DNA of 64,000 bases from UBA7803 sp040219935 (lineage in GTDB: Bacteria > Pseudomonadota > Gammaproteobacteria > Pseudomonadales > Azotimanducaceae): contig JAVJUA010000020.1 of assembly GCA_040219935.1 (NCBI GenBank), positions 71,693 through 135,692 of the forward strand, read 5' to 3'. A program made the translations under genes and the position numbers. Under the pieces are notes generated by a model. It was not told where the DNA came from. It made no database searches and worked only from the letters and a program-made list of their open reading frames with translations. Shown here in pieces: positions 52,844 through 62,546 of this stretch; positions within the stretch are counted from its first letter, which is position 1, and every line of letters starts with the position of its first letter.

Positions 52844-53653
52844 GTGCCGAAGCTGCATACGGGATCGCTGGCGCTGCACTACGAAGTCGCCGGCACCGGC
52901 CCGCGGGCGCTGTTCATCAGCGGCACCGGCGGCGACCTGCGCAACCGCCCCAACGTCTTCGACTCGCCCCTGGCCGCCGCCTTCGAGCTGCTGGCCTACG
53001 ACCAGCGCGGGCTCGGTCAGAGCGAGGCGCCGCCCGGGCCCTACACCATGGCCGACTACGGCGACGATGCCGCAGCCCTGCTGGACGGCCTGGGCTGGGA
53101 TCGGGTGCCCGTGATCGGCGTGTCGTTCGGCGGCATGGTCGCCCAGGAGCTCGCGCTGCGGCATCCGCACCGGGTCGCGGCCCTGGTGCTCTGCTGCACC
53201 AGCGCCGGCGGTGCCGGCGGTGCCTCCTACCCGCTGCACGAGCTGGCCGGGCTGCCGGAAGACGAGCGCCTGCGGCGCCAGATCGCGCTGGGCGACCTGC
53301 GTCGCGACGCGGCGTGGCAGGCGGCCCATCCGGACGACCTGGCGCGCCTGCTCGACTTCGCCCGGCAGAGCGTGCGCGCCGACCGCGACCAGACCGGCGC
53401 CGCCCTGCAGTTGGCCGCCCGCGCCGGCCACGACACCTGGGACCGCCTGCCCGGCCTGGACATGCCGGTGCTGGTGGCGGGCGGCCGCCACGATGGCATC
53501 GCGCCAGAGGCCAACCTGCGGGCCCTGGCCGGACGCATTCCCGGCGCCGAGCTCCGGCTGTTCGGCGGCGGGCATCTGTTCATGATCCAGGACCGGTCGG
53601 CCTATCCCGCCATCGTCGACTGGCTGCGGGCGCGCCCGGAGCGTCTGGGGTGA
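52844..53653 (+). CDS. Alpha/beta-fold hydrolase
   Basis: 269 residues from a GTG 9 nt after GGGGGAGG. Features: LHYEVAGTGPRALFISGTGG, DQRGLGQSEAP, nucleophile GVSFGGMVAQELAL, Asp in AGGRHDGIAP and His in FGGGHLFMIQD. It resembles 3-oxoadipate enol-lactonase-like hydrolases, but the substrate is unknown. The stop overlaps the phosphatase start (GTGA). Confidence 0.9.
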   Translation: MPKLHTGSLALHYEVAGTGPRALFISGTGGDLRNRPNVFDSPLAAAFELLAYDQRGLGQSEAPPGPYTMADYGDDAAALLDGLGWDRVPVIGVSFGGMVAQELALRHPHRVAALVLCCTSAGGAGGASYPLHELAGLPEDERLRRQIALGDLRRDAAWQAAHPDDLARLLDFARQSVRADRDQTGAALQLAARAGHDTWDRLPGLDMPVLVAGGRHDGIAPEANLRALAGRIPGAELRLFGGGHLFMIQDRSAYPAIVDWLRARPERLG

Positions 53654-55242
53654 GCGCGGCCGGCCGCCTCTCCCGGCGCCGCTGGCTGCGCCTCGGCCGC
53701 GACGCGGCGACCATGGCCGCCGTCCTGGCCGCGTCGGCCGCGCCCGGCAGCGTCGGCGCCACCCGCGCCGCCGCCCCGGCGGGCAGCCGGCCGCAGCTTC
53801 CGTACGGCCTGCAGGTAGGCGACCTGAAGGACGGCGGCGCCGTGCTGTGGGCGGCGGCCGACCGGCCGTCGCGGCTGATGGCGCGCTGGTCCACACGCGC
53901 GTCCATGACCGACGCCGTCATCGTGCCCGGCGCCCTGCTGGTCGACGCCACGGATCTGACCGGCAAGCTGGCCCTCACCGGGCTGCCACCGGATCAGCGC
54001 ATCTTCGTGGAAGCGCAATGCCTCGACCTCGCCGATTACCGCAGCACCAGCGCGCCCCTGAGCGCCAGCTTCCTCACCCCGCCGGCGGGGCGCCGCGACG
54101 TGCGCTTCGTCTGGGGCGGCGACACCGCCGGCCAGGGCTGGGGCATCAACCCCGAATTCGGCGGCATGCGCATCTACGAGACCATTCGCGCCGCCACTCC
54201 GGACTTCTTCATTCACTCCGGCGACACCGTCTATGCCGACGGGCCCATCCAGGCCGAGGTGGCGCTGCCCGGCGGCGGGGTCTGGCGCAACCTGGTCACC
54301 GAAGCGAAGGGCAAGGTGGCCGAGACCCTGGACGAGTTTCGCGGCCAGTACCGCTACAACCTCATGGACGAGCCGCTCAAACGCTTCAACGCCGAGGTGC
54401 CCATGCTGGCGCAGTGGGACGATCACGAGGTGACCAACAACTGGTACTGGGAGATGCGCCTGGACGCCGACGCCCGCTACCGTGAGGGCTCGGTGGCGCT
54501 GCTGGCGGCGCGGGCCATGCGCGCGTTCCACGAGTACCTGCCGGTGCGGCGCCATCCCCTCGACCCGGACCGAATCTTCGAGCGCTTTCCCTACGGCCCG
54601 CACCTGGAAGTGTTCCGCATCGACCTGCGCAGCTACCGCGGCCCCAACTCCGACGCCCAGCCGACCACGCTGACGCCCGAGTTCCGCATCCTCGGCAGCG
54701 CTCAGCTCGACTGGCTGAAGCGCGCGCTGGCCGACAGCACCGCCACCTGGAAGGTGATCGCCTCGGACATGCCGCTGGGGCTGATCGTGCATGACGACTT
54801 CGTCCGCCAGCGCGGCGCCGAAGCCATCGCCCTGCGCGACGGCCTGCCGGCCGGACGCGAGCTGGAGATCGCCGAGCTGCTCACCTTCATCCGCGACCGC
54901 GAGGTGCGCAACGTGGTCTGGCTCACCGCCGACGTGCACTACGCCGCCGCCCACCACTACGATCCGGCGCGCGCCCGCTACCCGCACTTCGCGCCGTTCT
55001 GGGAGTTCGTCGCCGGCCCTCTGCACGCCGGCACCTTCGGCCCGGGCCGCCTCGACGACACCTTCGGCCCCGAGGCGGTCTTCGCCAAGGCGCCGCCCGC
55101 CGGCCAGATCAACCTGCCGCCGTCGGCCGGCATGCAGTTCTTCGGCCAGGTGGACATCGAGGGCGCAAGCGGCGTCATGACGGTGCGGCTGAAAGATCTC
55201 TCCGGCGAGACGCTGTTCACAAAGGCCCTAACGCCAGACTGA
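53650..55242 (+). CDS. PhoD-family alkaline phosphatase
   Basis: 530 residues, GTG start. The leader LSRRRWLRLGRDAATMAAVLAAS carries a twin-arginine motif and directs Tat export of the folded enzyme. Metal-site motifs: VWGGDTAGQGWG, FIHSGDTVYADGP, AQWDDHEVTNNW, IASDMPLGLIV and LTADVHYAAAHHYDP. PhoD enzymes use Fe(III)/Ca(II) and hydrolyse phosphomono- and diesters in the periplasm. It precedes a TonB receptor and two further phosphatases, a phosphate scavenging set. Confidence 0.92.
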   Translation: MSAAGRLSRRRWLRLGRDAATMAAVLAASAAPGSVGATRAAAPAGSRPQLPYGLQVGDLKDGGAVLWAAADRPSRLMARWSTRASMTDAVIVPGALLVDATDLTGKLALTGLPPDQRIFVEAQCLDLADYRSTSAPLSASFLTPPAGRRDVRFVWGGDTAGQGWGINPEFGGMRIYETIRAATPDFFIHSGDTVYADGPIQAEVALPGGGVWRNLVTEAKGKVAETLDEFRGQYRYNLMDEPLKRFNAEVPMLAQWDDHEVTNNWYWEMRLDADARYREGSVALLAARAMRAFHEYLPVRRHPLDPDRIFERFPYGPHLEVFRIDLRSYRGPNSDAQPTTLTPEFRILGSAQLDWLKRALADSTATWKVIASDMPLGLIVHDDFVRQRGAEAIALRDGLPAGRELEIAELLTFIRDREVRNVVWLTADVHYAAAHHYDPARARYPHFAPFWEFVAGPLHAGTFGPGRLDDTFGPEAVFAKAPPAGQINLPPSAGMQFFGQVDIEGASGVMTVRLKDLSGETLFTKALTPD

Positions 55243-55321
55243 CCCCAAAGGTTTCCGGCCGCAACGGCGCGACAGACTGCACCCTCGCGCAGACCCGATT
55301 GTCCTACAGTGGGCGAGGCGA

Positions 55322-55355
55322 TCGTCATACGCCCGTCATCCCCCTCCGCTTCAAT
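55322..55355 (+). promoter_or_regulatory. PhoB-box-like direct repeat with -10 before the TonB receptor
   Basis: TCGTCAT (55322-55328) and CCGTCAT (55333-55339) are spaced 11 bp start to start, the spacing of Pho-box half sites (CTGTCAT-N4-CTGTCAY). A weak -10, TTCAAT (55350-55355), begins 10 bp after the second half site, as expected for a PhoB-activated promoter. The rest of the 267-bp gap (55243-55509) carries only the GAGGAA ribosome site of the receptor. Confidence 0.5.
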
Positions 55356-55509
55356 CCCCGACCGCTGACCAGCCAAAGGTCATGACAAGCCGGCCAGACA
55401 AGACTCTCGGCCAGCCACAAAACCAAGAAGACGACAAACGGGTGAACGCCGACCCGCAGATTGGCGAGCAAACCCTTAGCCATCAGAAGCACAAACGCGA
55501 GGAAGCCTC

Positions 55510-58314
55510 ATGATTCGCAGCACCTTGTTCACCCTGACCACCGCCACCGCGCTGCTCGCAGCGGCCGGCGACCGCGCCGTTGCCGCGGTGCCGTTCACCC
55601 TGCCGCTGGCGGCGCAGACGGCGGCCGCGGCAACCGTGACGGAGACACAGATATCCGGCCGCGTCGGCGACGCCGGCGCTCGAAGCTACCTGCACGGCGC
55701 GCTGGTGCGCCTGCAGGGCTCCACGATCGAGACTCGAACCGATCGCGAAGGTCGGTTCAGCCTGCGCGGCGTGCCAGCGGGCGATCACGTGCTGGAGGTC
55801 GACTATCTGGGCTACCAGCAGCAGTTCGTGCCGGTCCGCGTCAGCCCAGGACAACCTGCCAGCGTCAACGTGCAGCTCGAGACCGCAGGCGTGATCGAGC
55901 AGGTGGTGGTGCGCGGCACCCGCGACGCGCAGACGCGGGCCCTGAACCGGCAGCGCGCGTCCGACAACATCATCAGCGTCGTCTCCGCCGACTCCATCGG
56001 CCGCTTCCCCGACGGCAACGTCGCGGAGGCGTTGAGCCGCATCCCAGGGCTGGCCATCGCCCGTGACCAGGGCGAGGGCCGCTACGTGAGCGTGCGCGGC
56101 ACCCCCACCGAGTTCAACGCGGTCGCCGTGGACGGCGTGATCCTGCCCGCACCGGATGCCTCGACCCGAGCCGTGGATCTGGACACCATACCCACGGACG
56201 TCGTTTCCAGCCTCGAGGTTACCAAGGCGCTGACGCCGGACATGGACGCCGACTCCATCGGCGGCCACATCAACATCGTCACCCAGACCGCCCTGGACAC
56301 CGGCGGGCCCATCGTCCGCGCCGCCACCGGCGTCGGCCGCAACCAGCTCGGCGGCGGCCGCAACGAGCGTCATGCGCTCACCCTGGGGCGCGCGCTCGAC
56401 GACGAGCGCATCGGGGTGCTGTTCTCCGGCAGCTACTCCGACACCCGGCGCGAGACCGACAACTTCGAGAACGTCTTCGAAAGCATCGACGATGAGATCT
56501 TCCCCGTCGGCGTCGAGCTCAAGGATTACGAGGTGCAACGCACCCGCTACGCCCTGAACGGCCGGCTCGACTTCCGGCCCAGCGACCGCACCGCGCTGTA
56601 CCTGAGTTTGCTGCACTCGAAGTTCATCGACGACGAGTACCGGCACACGATGATTCTCGAGTATGACGGCTACGCACCCGGATCGACCCCGGCCGTGGGA
56701 GTCGCCACCGACGTCGGCGTCATCAAGGAGCTGCGCCATCGCAAGGTGGAGAACACCATCGACACCCTGACCTTCGGCGGCGAGCACCCGTTCGACCGCG
56801 CCACCTTCGACTTCACGCTGTCATGGACCGAGGCCGAGCAGAACTATCCGCGACGCAACTACGTGGAGTTCGAGCTCGACGACACCCCGGACATCGGCTA
56901 CGACTTCAGCCGCCCGAACGATCCGGTCTGGACCACGCCGGACGGCGCCCGCAACCGTCTGAACTTCGATCCGGACGACTACGAGTTCGGTCTCTACCAG
57001 CTTCGCGCCGCCGACAGCGTGGACCGGGACATCTCCCTCGCCACCAACCTGACCCTGCCGATCGACGCGTTCGCGGCGTCCGGGTCGCTCAAGTTCGGGC
57101 TGAAGGCGCGGCTCAAGCACAAGGAGTCTGACGAGGACCGCTTCGAGACCGAAAACAACGTGGCCGGACTCACCCTCGACCAGGCGACCCGCGACTCGCG
57201 TTCGAGCAACTTCGGCATCCAACTCGGCAATCTGTTCCGCCGCGACCTGATCCGCACCGTCGGCCCCCAGTACGAGGCCGACGCCGACTTCGTATCGATT
57301 CCCCGCCGCAACTTCACCGCCGACTACGAGGCGGATCAGGACATCTACGCCGGCTATGGCATGAGCACGCTGGACTGGGGCCGCACCCGGCTGGTGAGCG
57401 GGCTGCGGGTCGAGCACACGCGCATCGACTCCGACGCCTTCCGCTTCGACCGGGAAACGGATCAGGCCATTCCGCAGAGCGACTCGAGCCGCTACACCAA
57501 CCTGTTTCCGAGCCTGCACCTGCGGCACGAGTACAGCGATGACCTGATTCTGCGGGCCGCCTACTCCACGGCGCTGAATCGGCCCAATCTGGTGGACGTG
57601 GTACCCGCCGTCGAGGAGCGCGACCGCGGCCCGGGCCGGCGCGAGGTGAGCCGGGGCAACCCCGATCTCGATCCTACCTACGCGCACAACCTCGACCTGA
57701 TGGTCGACTACTACCTGCGGCCCTTCGGCGTGCTGTCGGCCGGCGTCTTCTACAAGCGCCTCAACGACGTCATCTTCGACGTCACCGGCAACCGCCCCTT
57801 CGAGGGCGACATCTGGGAGGTGACCGAGCCGGAGAACGGCGACAAGGGACGCGTTTACGGCGTCGAGGTCAACTGGCAGCAGGGGCTGATGTTCCTGCCC
57901 GGGCCGCTCGACGGGATGGGCATCTTCGCCAACTACACCTACGCCGATTCTGAAGCCGACCTGCCGTTCGGCTTCGGCAAGGTGCAGCTTCCGGGACAGT
58001 CCGACCACACCGTCAACGCCGGCATCTACTACGAGGACGACCGGTTCGACGCGCGCCTGGCCTACAACCGCCGCAGCAAGTTCATCGACTCGGTCAGCCT
58101 GTCGGGGCGCGACTTCGACATCTACTGGGACGCCCGCGCGCAGCTCGACCTGACCGCGAGCATGCGGGTCAACGACTCGGTGGAGATCTTCGGTGAGGCT
58201 TCGAATCTGACCGACAGCCATCAGAACCGCTTCAGCGGCTCCTCCGACCGGGTGATCGAGCGGGAAGGTTTCGGCCGCGTCTACCTGCTGGGCGTGCGGG
58301 TCAACCTGTTCTAG
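55510..58314 (+). CDS. TonB-dependent receptor (Xanthomonas/Caulobacter type)
   Basis: 934 residues; ATG after GAGGAAGC. Signal peptide (RSTLFTLTTATALLAAAG), then a carboxypeptidase-like regulatory domain (about 45-120), the plug (IGRFPDGNVAEALSRIPGLAIARDQGEGRYVSVRG, VDLDTIPTDVVSSLEVTKALTPDMDADSIGGHINIVT) and a 22-strand barrel ending VYLLGVRVNLF with the terminal Phe. It imports a ligand with TonB energy. The neighbouring phosphatases suggest phytate or organic phosphate; that is inference. Confidence 0.92.
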   Translation: MIRSTLFTLTTATALLAAAGDRAVAAVPFTLPLAAQTAAAATVTETQISGRVGDAGARSYLHGALVRLQGSTIETRTDREGRFSLRGVPAGDHVLEVDYLGYQQQFVPVRVSPGQPASVNVQLETAGVIEQVVVRGTRDAQTRALNRQRASDNIISVVSADSIGRFPDGNVAEALSRIPGLAIARDQGEGRYVSVRGTPTEFNAVAVDGVILPAPDASTRAVDLDTIPTDVVSSLEVTKALTPDMDADSIGGHINIVTQTALDTGGPIVRAATGVGRNQLGGGRNERHALTLGRALDDERIGVLFSGSYSDTRRETDNFENVFESIDDEIFPVGVELKDYEVQRTRYALNGRLDFRPSDRTALYLSLLHSKFIDDEYRHTMILEYDGYAPGSTPAVGVATDVGVIKELRHRKVENTIDTLTFGGEHPFDRATFDFTLSWTEAEQNYPRRNYVEFELDDTPDIGYDFSRPNDPVWTTPDGARNRLNFDPDDYEFGLYQLRAADSVDRDISLATNLTLPIDAFAASGSLKFGLKARLKHKESDEDRFETENNVAGLTLDQATRDSRSSNFGIQLGNLFRRDLIRTVGPQYEADADFVSIPRRNFTADYEADQDIYAGYGMSTLDWGRTRLVSGLRVEHTRIDSDAFRFDRETDQAIPQSDSSRYTNLFPSLHLRHEYSDDLILRAAYSTALNRPNLVDVVPAVEERDRGPGRREVSRGNPDLDPTYAHNLDLMVDYYLRPFGVLSAGVFYKRLNDVIFDVTGNRPFEGDIWEVTEPENGDKGRVYGVEVNWQQGLMFLPGPLDGMGIFANYTYADSEADLPFGFGKVQLPGQSDHTVNAGIYYEDDRFDARLAYNRRSKFIDSVSLSGRDFDIYWDARAQLDLTASMRVNDSVEIFGEASNLTDSHQNRFSGSSDRVIEREGFGRVYLLGVRVNLF

Positions 58315-58345
58315 CACGCGCGTCTAGGACGCGCGCGCTCGATGA

Positions 58346-58377
58346 CGGCGGCGGAGCGCCCCTCGGCTCCGCCGCCG
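58346..58377 (+). terminator. 12-bp GC-rich hairpin after the TonB receptor gene
   Basis: Arms 58346-58357 and 58366-58377 (core GGCGGCGGAGC and GCTCCGCCGCC) pair without mismatch over an 8-nt loop, 30 bp after the receptor stop and before the next ribosome site. No T-run. It could reduce transcription into the phosphatase gene or stabilise the receptor mRNA. Confidence 0.45.
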
Positions 58378-58401
58378 GTCGCTTCAATCCCTGGAGACCT
58401 C

Positions 58402-59802
58402 ATGCGTTCAGCCACCCTGCTCGCCACCCTGATGGTCGCCGGCCTCTGGCAGCCAGCCGCCGCCCACGACCAGCCGCGTAATACCCTGGTGCCGGCCGGG
58501 CATCATGCCTACCGGCCTGGCGCCCTGCCCGATCGCGTCATCCTGACCGTGACCGCGGACCCCGCCACCAGCCAGAGCGTGAGCTGGCGGACCGGCCCCG
58601 GCGTCGGGGTCACCGAAGCTCAGCTCGCAATCGCCACCGCGCATCCGGGGCTGCATCTGCAGGCGGCCACGGTGACCGGCAGCCAGCGCGCGCTGCTCTC
58701 GGAGAACGGCCTCGCGCTGCACCACCAGGTGCGCTTCGACGACCTGCAGCCGGACACGCTGTACGCCTATCGCGTGCGCGGCCAGGACACGTGGAGCGAG
58801 TGGCTGCAGTTCCGCACCGCCCGTGACGACGACGCCCCCTTCTCGTTCCTGTACTTCGGCGACGCCCAGAACTCGGTGCGCTCGCACTTCTCCCGCATCA
58901 TCCGCGAGGCCCGGCTGGAGCTGCCGCGGCCGGCACTGATGCTGCACGCAGGCGACCTGGTGAACCTGCGGGAAGGGCTGCACGACGACGAATGGGGCGA
59001 ATGGTTCGAGGCCGGCGGTTTCCTGTACGCCATGACGCCGAACGTGGTGGTGGCCGGCAACCACGAGCACCTCAACGTGCCCCTGGACGATGGCGCGGAG
59101 GCCCGGGTGCTGTCCGAGCACTTCCGCGCGCAGTTCGCGACGCCGGGAAATGGCGTCGACGGCCTCGAAGACACGGTCTTCGCCACGCGCTATCAGGGCG
59201 TGCTGTTCGCGGTGCTGGACTCCACCGCCGCCCTGGAGGACGAAGCGTCGGCCATGCGCCAGGCGGCGTGGCTCGACGCCCTGCTCGCCGCCGACGACAG
59301 CCGCTGGGTCATCGTCGCCCAGCATCATCCGCTGTTCTCGGTGTCCCTCGGCCGCGACAACCCGACGCTGCGCGCGCACTGGAAGCCGGTCTTCGACCGA
59401 CACCGGGTCGACCTGGTGCTGCAGGGCCACGATCACATCTACGGCCGCGGCGCCAACGTGCCCGAGGGCGCCAGCCGGATGGACGGCGAGGTCGGCACGG
59501 TGTACCTGGTGTCGGTGGCCGGGCCGAAGATGTACCTGGCCGCCGAAGACCGATCCGCCCATCAGCGCATCGGCGCGGACCGGCAGCTGTTCCAGATTCT
59601 GCACGTGGCTGCCGACCGCATCGGCTTCGAGGCGCGTACGGCCACCGGCGAGGTCTACGACGCCTTCGACCTCGTGCGGCAGCCCGACGGTTCCAATCGC
59701 CTGGATGAGTGGGGCCACCGCGACCGCCCCGAGACCGCGTGCGGCAACCCGACGCCGCCGCGGGAAACCCGCTGCTGGGAGGGCACCGAACTTGCTCACT
59801 GA
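58402..59802 (+). CDS. Secreted metallophosphatase (purple-acid-phosphatase-like)
   Basis: 466 residues; ATG after GGAGA. Signal peptide MRSATLLATLMVAGLWQPAAA-HD. A fibronectin-like PAP N-terminal domain (PDRVILTVTADPATSQSVSWRT) is followed by the calcineurin-like site: FLYFGDAQNS, HAGDLVN, VVAGNHEHL, AQHHPLFS and LQGHDHIYGRG. It releases phosphate from organic esters outside the cytoplasm. An ATG at 58342 lies within the hairpin and is unlikely to be used. The phytase gene starts within its end. Confidence 0.92.
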   Translation: MRSATLLATLMVAGLWQPAAAHDQPRNTLVPAGHHAYRPGALPDRVILTVTADPATSQSVSWRTGPGVGVTEAQLAIATAHPGLHLQAATVTGSQRALLSENGLALHHQVRFDDLQPDTLYAYRVRGQDTWSEWLQFRTARDDDAPFSFLYFGDAQNSVRSHFSRIIREARLELPRPALMLHAGDLVNLREGLHDDEWGEWFEAGGFLYAMTPNVVVAGNHEHLNVPLDDGAEARVLSEHFRAQFATPGNGVDGLEDTVFATRYQGVLFAVLDSTAALEDEASAMRQAAWLDALLAADDSRWVIVAQHHPLFSVSLGRDNPTLRAHWKPVFDRHRVDLVLQGHDHIYGRGANVPEGASRMDGEVGTVYLVSVAGPKMYLAAEDRSAHQRIGADRQLFQILHVAADRIGFEARTATGEVYDAFDLVRQPDGSNRLDEWGHRDRPETACGNPTPPRETRCWEGTELAH

Positions 59803-61195
59803 CCGCCACCACCCCGTCGCGCGGCGCCGCCTGGCCGCTCTGGCCGTCGCGCTGCTGGTCTCCGCCTGCGCCGCCGCGGCACCGGGCGGGTTCGACACCA
59901 CCGGCCACTACACCACCAAGACGCCCTACGCCGCGCCTGACGCGGCCCATCTGACACCGCCGCCGCCGGGGTTCCGGCCGCTCATGGTGCAGCTAGTCGC
60001 GCGCCACGGGTCCCGGCCGCTGTCGAGCCCCGACGACGACGACCTGAGTCTGCAGGTATGGCGTCGCGCCCGCGCCGAAGGCGCGCTGACGCCGCTCGGC
60101 GAGGCGCTGGGCGCCGTGCTCGAAGACATGCGCGCCGTGCACGCCGAGGTCGGCTACGGCGCCATCAGCGCCCGGGGCGTTCGCGAGCACGCCGGGCTCG
60201 CCGCCCGACTGCTCGACCGGCAGCGGCCGCTGTTCGCGGCCGCTGCCGACGCCGGCCGACCCATCGTCGTGCTGCACTCCGGCCGCGAGCGGGCAGGCCT
60301 GAGCGCCACCGCCTTCACCGACGCCCTGCGCCAGGGCCTGCCGGCGCTGGCGCCCCACATCGAGCCCGCCACAGCGGCGCCGCAGACCGTCTACTTCCAC
60401 GACGCTGCCAACACCGACGCCGCCGCAGCCTACCGCCGCTACGAAGCATCGGACCCGCGGCTGCTGCGCATGCTGGATGCCCTGAAGGCACGGCCCGAAA
60501 CCCAGCGCATGGCACGCCGGCTGCTGACGGCCCTGTACGCCGATTCGTTCGTTGACCGGCTGGCCGAGGGCGCCTACCGGTTCCAGGCAGCGGCGGACCC
60601 GGACGACCGGATCGACGACGCGGTGGATGCGGCCGCCAGCCTGTACTCGCTGTACGCCATCGCCATCAACCTCGACGACGAAGGCGGCTGGCACTTCGGG
60701 CGCTTCATCGACCCGGAAGCGGCCGCCTGGTTCGCCATGCTCGACGACGCCGAAACCTTCTACGAGCGCGGCCCGGCATTCGCGGACGACGACGTCACCT
60801 GGCGCGCGGCGGAGGTGCTGCTCGACGACTTTCTCACCGGCATCGACGCAGCCGCGACCGACCCGCAGGCGCCGGCAGCCGTGCTGCGCTTCACGCATGC
60901 TCAGGCATTGATTCCGTTCGCGGCGCTGCTGGCGATTCCCGGCATGCACGAAGGCCTGCCGGAGGACCAGCCCTACGACTACTCGACCTCCGCCTGGCGC
61001 TCGGCCGACGTCTCGCCGATGGCGGCCAACGTGCAGTGGGACGTGTACACCGACGACGCCGGCACCGTGCTGGTGCGCATGCTGCACAACGAACGCCAGG
61101 TGCCGTTCGTCGACGCCTGCGTGCCCACGGCGGGTACGACCGCTTTCTACACCCTCGCGGAGATCCGCCACTGCTACGTCAGGCCGGCCCTCTGA
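59792..61195 (+). CDS. Histidine-type acid phosphatase (MINPP/phytase-like lipoprotein)
   Basis: 467 residues from a TTG 7 nt after GGGAGGGC, overlapping the previous gene by 11 nt. The lipobox ends at Cys26 (LVSAC). The catalytic RHGSRP is at residues 71-76, His72 being the nucleophile. The usual proton-donor motif HAE reads HAQ at 369-371 (CAG codon 60902-60904). General build, including MLHNERQVPF near the end, matches multiple inositol polyphosphate phosphatases. It would dephosphorylate phytate at the envelope, but activity may be altered by the Gln. Confidence 0.85.
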   Translation: MLTDRHHPVARRRLAALAVALLVSACAAAAPGGFDTTGHYTTKTPYAAPDAAHLTPPPPGFRPLMVQLVARHGSRPLSSPDDDDLSLQVWRRARAEGALTPLGEALGAVLEDMRAVHAEVGYGAISARGVREHAGLAARLLDRQRPLFAAAADAGRPIVVLHSGRERAGLSATAFTDALRQGLPALAPHIEPATAAPQTVYFHDAANTDAAAAYRRYEASDPRLLRMLDALKARPETQRMARRLLTALYADSFVDRLAEGAYRFQAAADPDDRIDDAVDAAASLYSLYAIAINLDDEGGWHFGRFIDPEAAAWFAMLDDAETFYERGPAFADDDVTWRAAEVLLDDFLTGIDAAATDPQAPAAVLRFTHAQALIPFAALLAIPGMHEGLPEDQPYDYSTSAWRSADVSPMAANVQWDVYTDDAGTVLVRMLHNERQVPFVDACVPTAGTTAFYTLAEIRHCYVRPAL

Positions 61196-61204
61196 GCTGC
61201 GGCC

Positions 61205-62497
61205 TCAGATGCAGGGGCCCATCGCGCCCTCCGGAATCCAGCTGCCGTGGAAGCCGTACGGCACCCGCGCCGGCAGCAGCACTTGGGCCAGGGGCGGCCG
61301 CGCCGGCTCGGCGGCGTCGAGCACCAGCAGCTCGCTGGCGTCGCGGCCCTGGTCGTAGACGAACGTCATCAGGTAGCCGTCGTCCTCGGCCGAGGCCCCT
61401 TCGCGAGGCACGAAGTAGGGCTCGCCGCTGTGCCGGCCGGGGCCGAGGTCGATGCGCTGGCTGCTGCCCGCATGGAGGTCGTGCTTGAGGATGGCGGGAA
61501 AACCGTCTGCCTCCGCCGCCACCGTGTAGCCGAACCGGTACGGCTTGCCGTGCCGGCCCGGGTGGCAGCGCGGAAACTCCTGCGCCCGGTCGTCGAGGCG
61601 CTGCTCGCTGACCCGGCGGGTGCGCGGGTCGACGGTCCAGCGGTCGAGGGTGGCCATGCTGTCGCCGAACGGGCCGAGCACGTCGTGCTCGAACATGCGC
61701 CGGTAGCGGCAGACGTCGAGCACCACGTTGCCGTCGGCGTCCTCGAAGGCGTTCATGGGGTGGAACACGTAGCAGGGTGCCACCTCGCACCAGACGATGT
61801 CGGCGGCGGCGCCGTCCCGGGGCAGCAGGCCGATGCGCGGCGCGTGCTCCGGGTTCCAGGCGAACGGGAAGCGCAGGCCGCGCTGCACCATGCCGAAGTC
61901 GACGGTGACCGGCAGGTCGTAGATCACCACGTAGTGCTCGGTGAGGCTCACGTCGTGGATCATCGGCATGTCCGGCACCGGCACGTTCACCGTGCGCTGC
62001 ACCCGGCCGTCGGCACCGACCCGCACGTACTGCACGTGGTCGCCGAAGTCGGGCCAGTGGTAGGCCACGGCGTGCAGCTCGCCGCTGTCGGGGTCGGGCT
62101 TGGGATGGGCCGTGAAGGCGCGGTCGGTGAGGGTGCCGAAGAACGGGTTCGGGCCCACGGTCTCCAACTCGTCGGTCAGCTCCACCGGCGGCTGGCCGGC
62201 CTCCACTAGGGCCCACGTGCGCCCTGCCAGACCGATGACGTGGGTGTTGTTGTTGCCCACGACTCGGCGGTTGCGATACCAGACGGCGCGGCCCTCCTCG
62301 AGCCGCACGCCGTGCACCATGCCGGCGCCCATGAACCAGTGGTGGGTGGACGCGTCCACGTCCGGCGCCGGGTTCGGACCGTTGCGCAGGTAGCGGCCGT
62401 TGAGCTCGGGTGGCAATCGGCCGATGACCTCGAGCGCCGTCTCGGTGCGCTCCTCTGCCACCGGGGCGAAGTTTCCGGACAGGTAACGATCGGCCAT
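61205..62497 (-). CDS. Carotenoid oxygenase (RPE65/lignostilbene dioxygenase family)
   Basis: 430 residues; ATG behind GAGGAG. The four iron-binding histidines are in AHPKPD, MIHDVSLTEHY, VFHPMNAFED and YGFHGSWIPEG. LRNGPNPAPDVDASTHHWFMGAGMVHGV is the standard N-terminal segment. It cleaves conjugated double bonds with O2. It is short but complete. It lies 49 bp downstream of a TetR-type regulator on the same strand, and 9 nt convergent with the phytase gene. Confidence 0.93.
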   Translation of the reverse strand: MADRYLSGNFAPVAEERTETALEVIGRLPPELNGRYLRNGPNPAPDVDASTHHWFMGAGMVHGVRLEEGRAVWYRNRRVVGNNNTHVIGLAGRTWALVEAGQPPVELTDELETVGPNPFFGTLTDRAFTAHPKPDPDSGELHAVAYHWPDFGDHVQYVRVGADGRVQRTVNVPVPDMPMIHDVSLTEHYVVIYDLPVTVDFGMVQRGLRFPFAWNPEHAPRIGLLPRDGAAADIVWCEVAPCYVFHPMNAFEDADGNVVLDVCRYRRMFEHDVLGPFGDSMATLDRWTVDPRTRRVSEQRLDDRAQEFPRCHPGRHGKPYRFGYTVAAEADGFPAILKHDLHAGSSQRIDLGPGRHSGEPYFVPREGASAEDDGYLMTFVYDQGRDASELLVLDAAEPARPPLAQVLLPARVPYGFHGSWIPEGAMGPCI

Positions 62498-62546
62498 GGG
62501 GGAGCTCCTCTGCCTCCGACTTTACGGCGTCAAGATAGCAGGGTCG

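Noticed and set aside
55348..58392. The string CGCTTCAATCCC occurring before both the TonB receptor and the metallophosphatase genes
   Set aside because: A 12-base match with no palindrome, spaced differently from the starts; could be chance.
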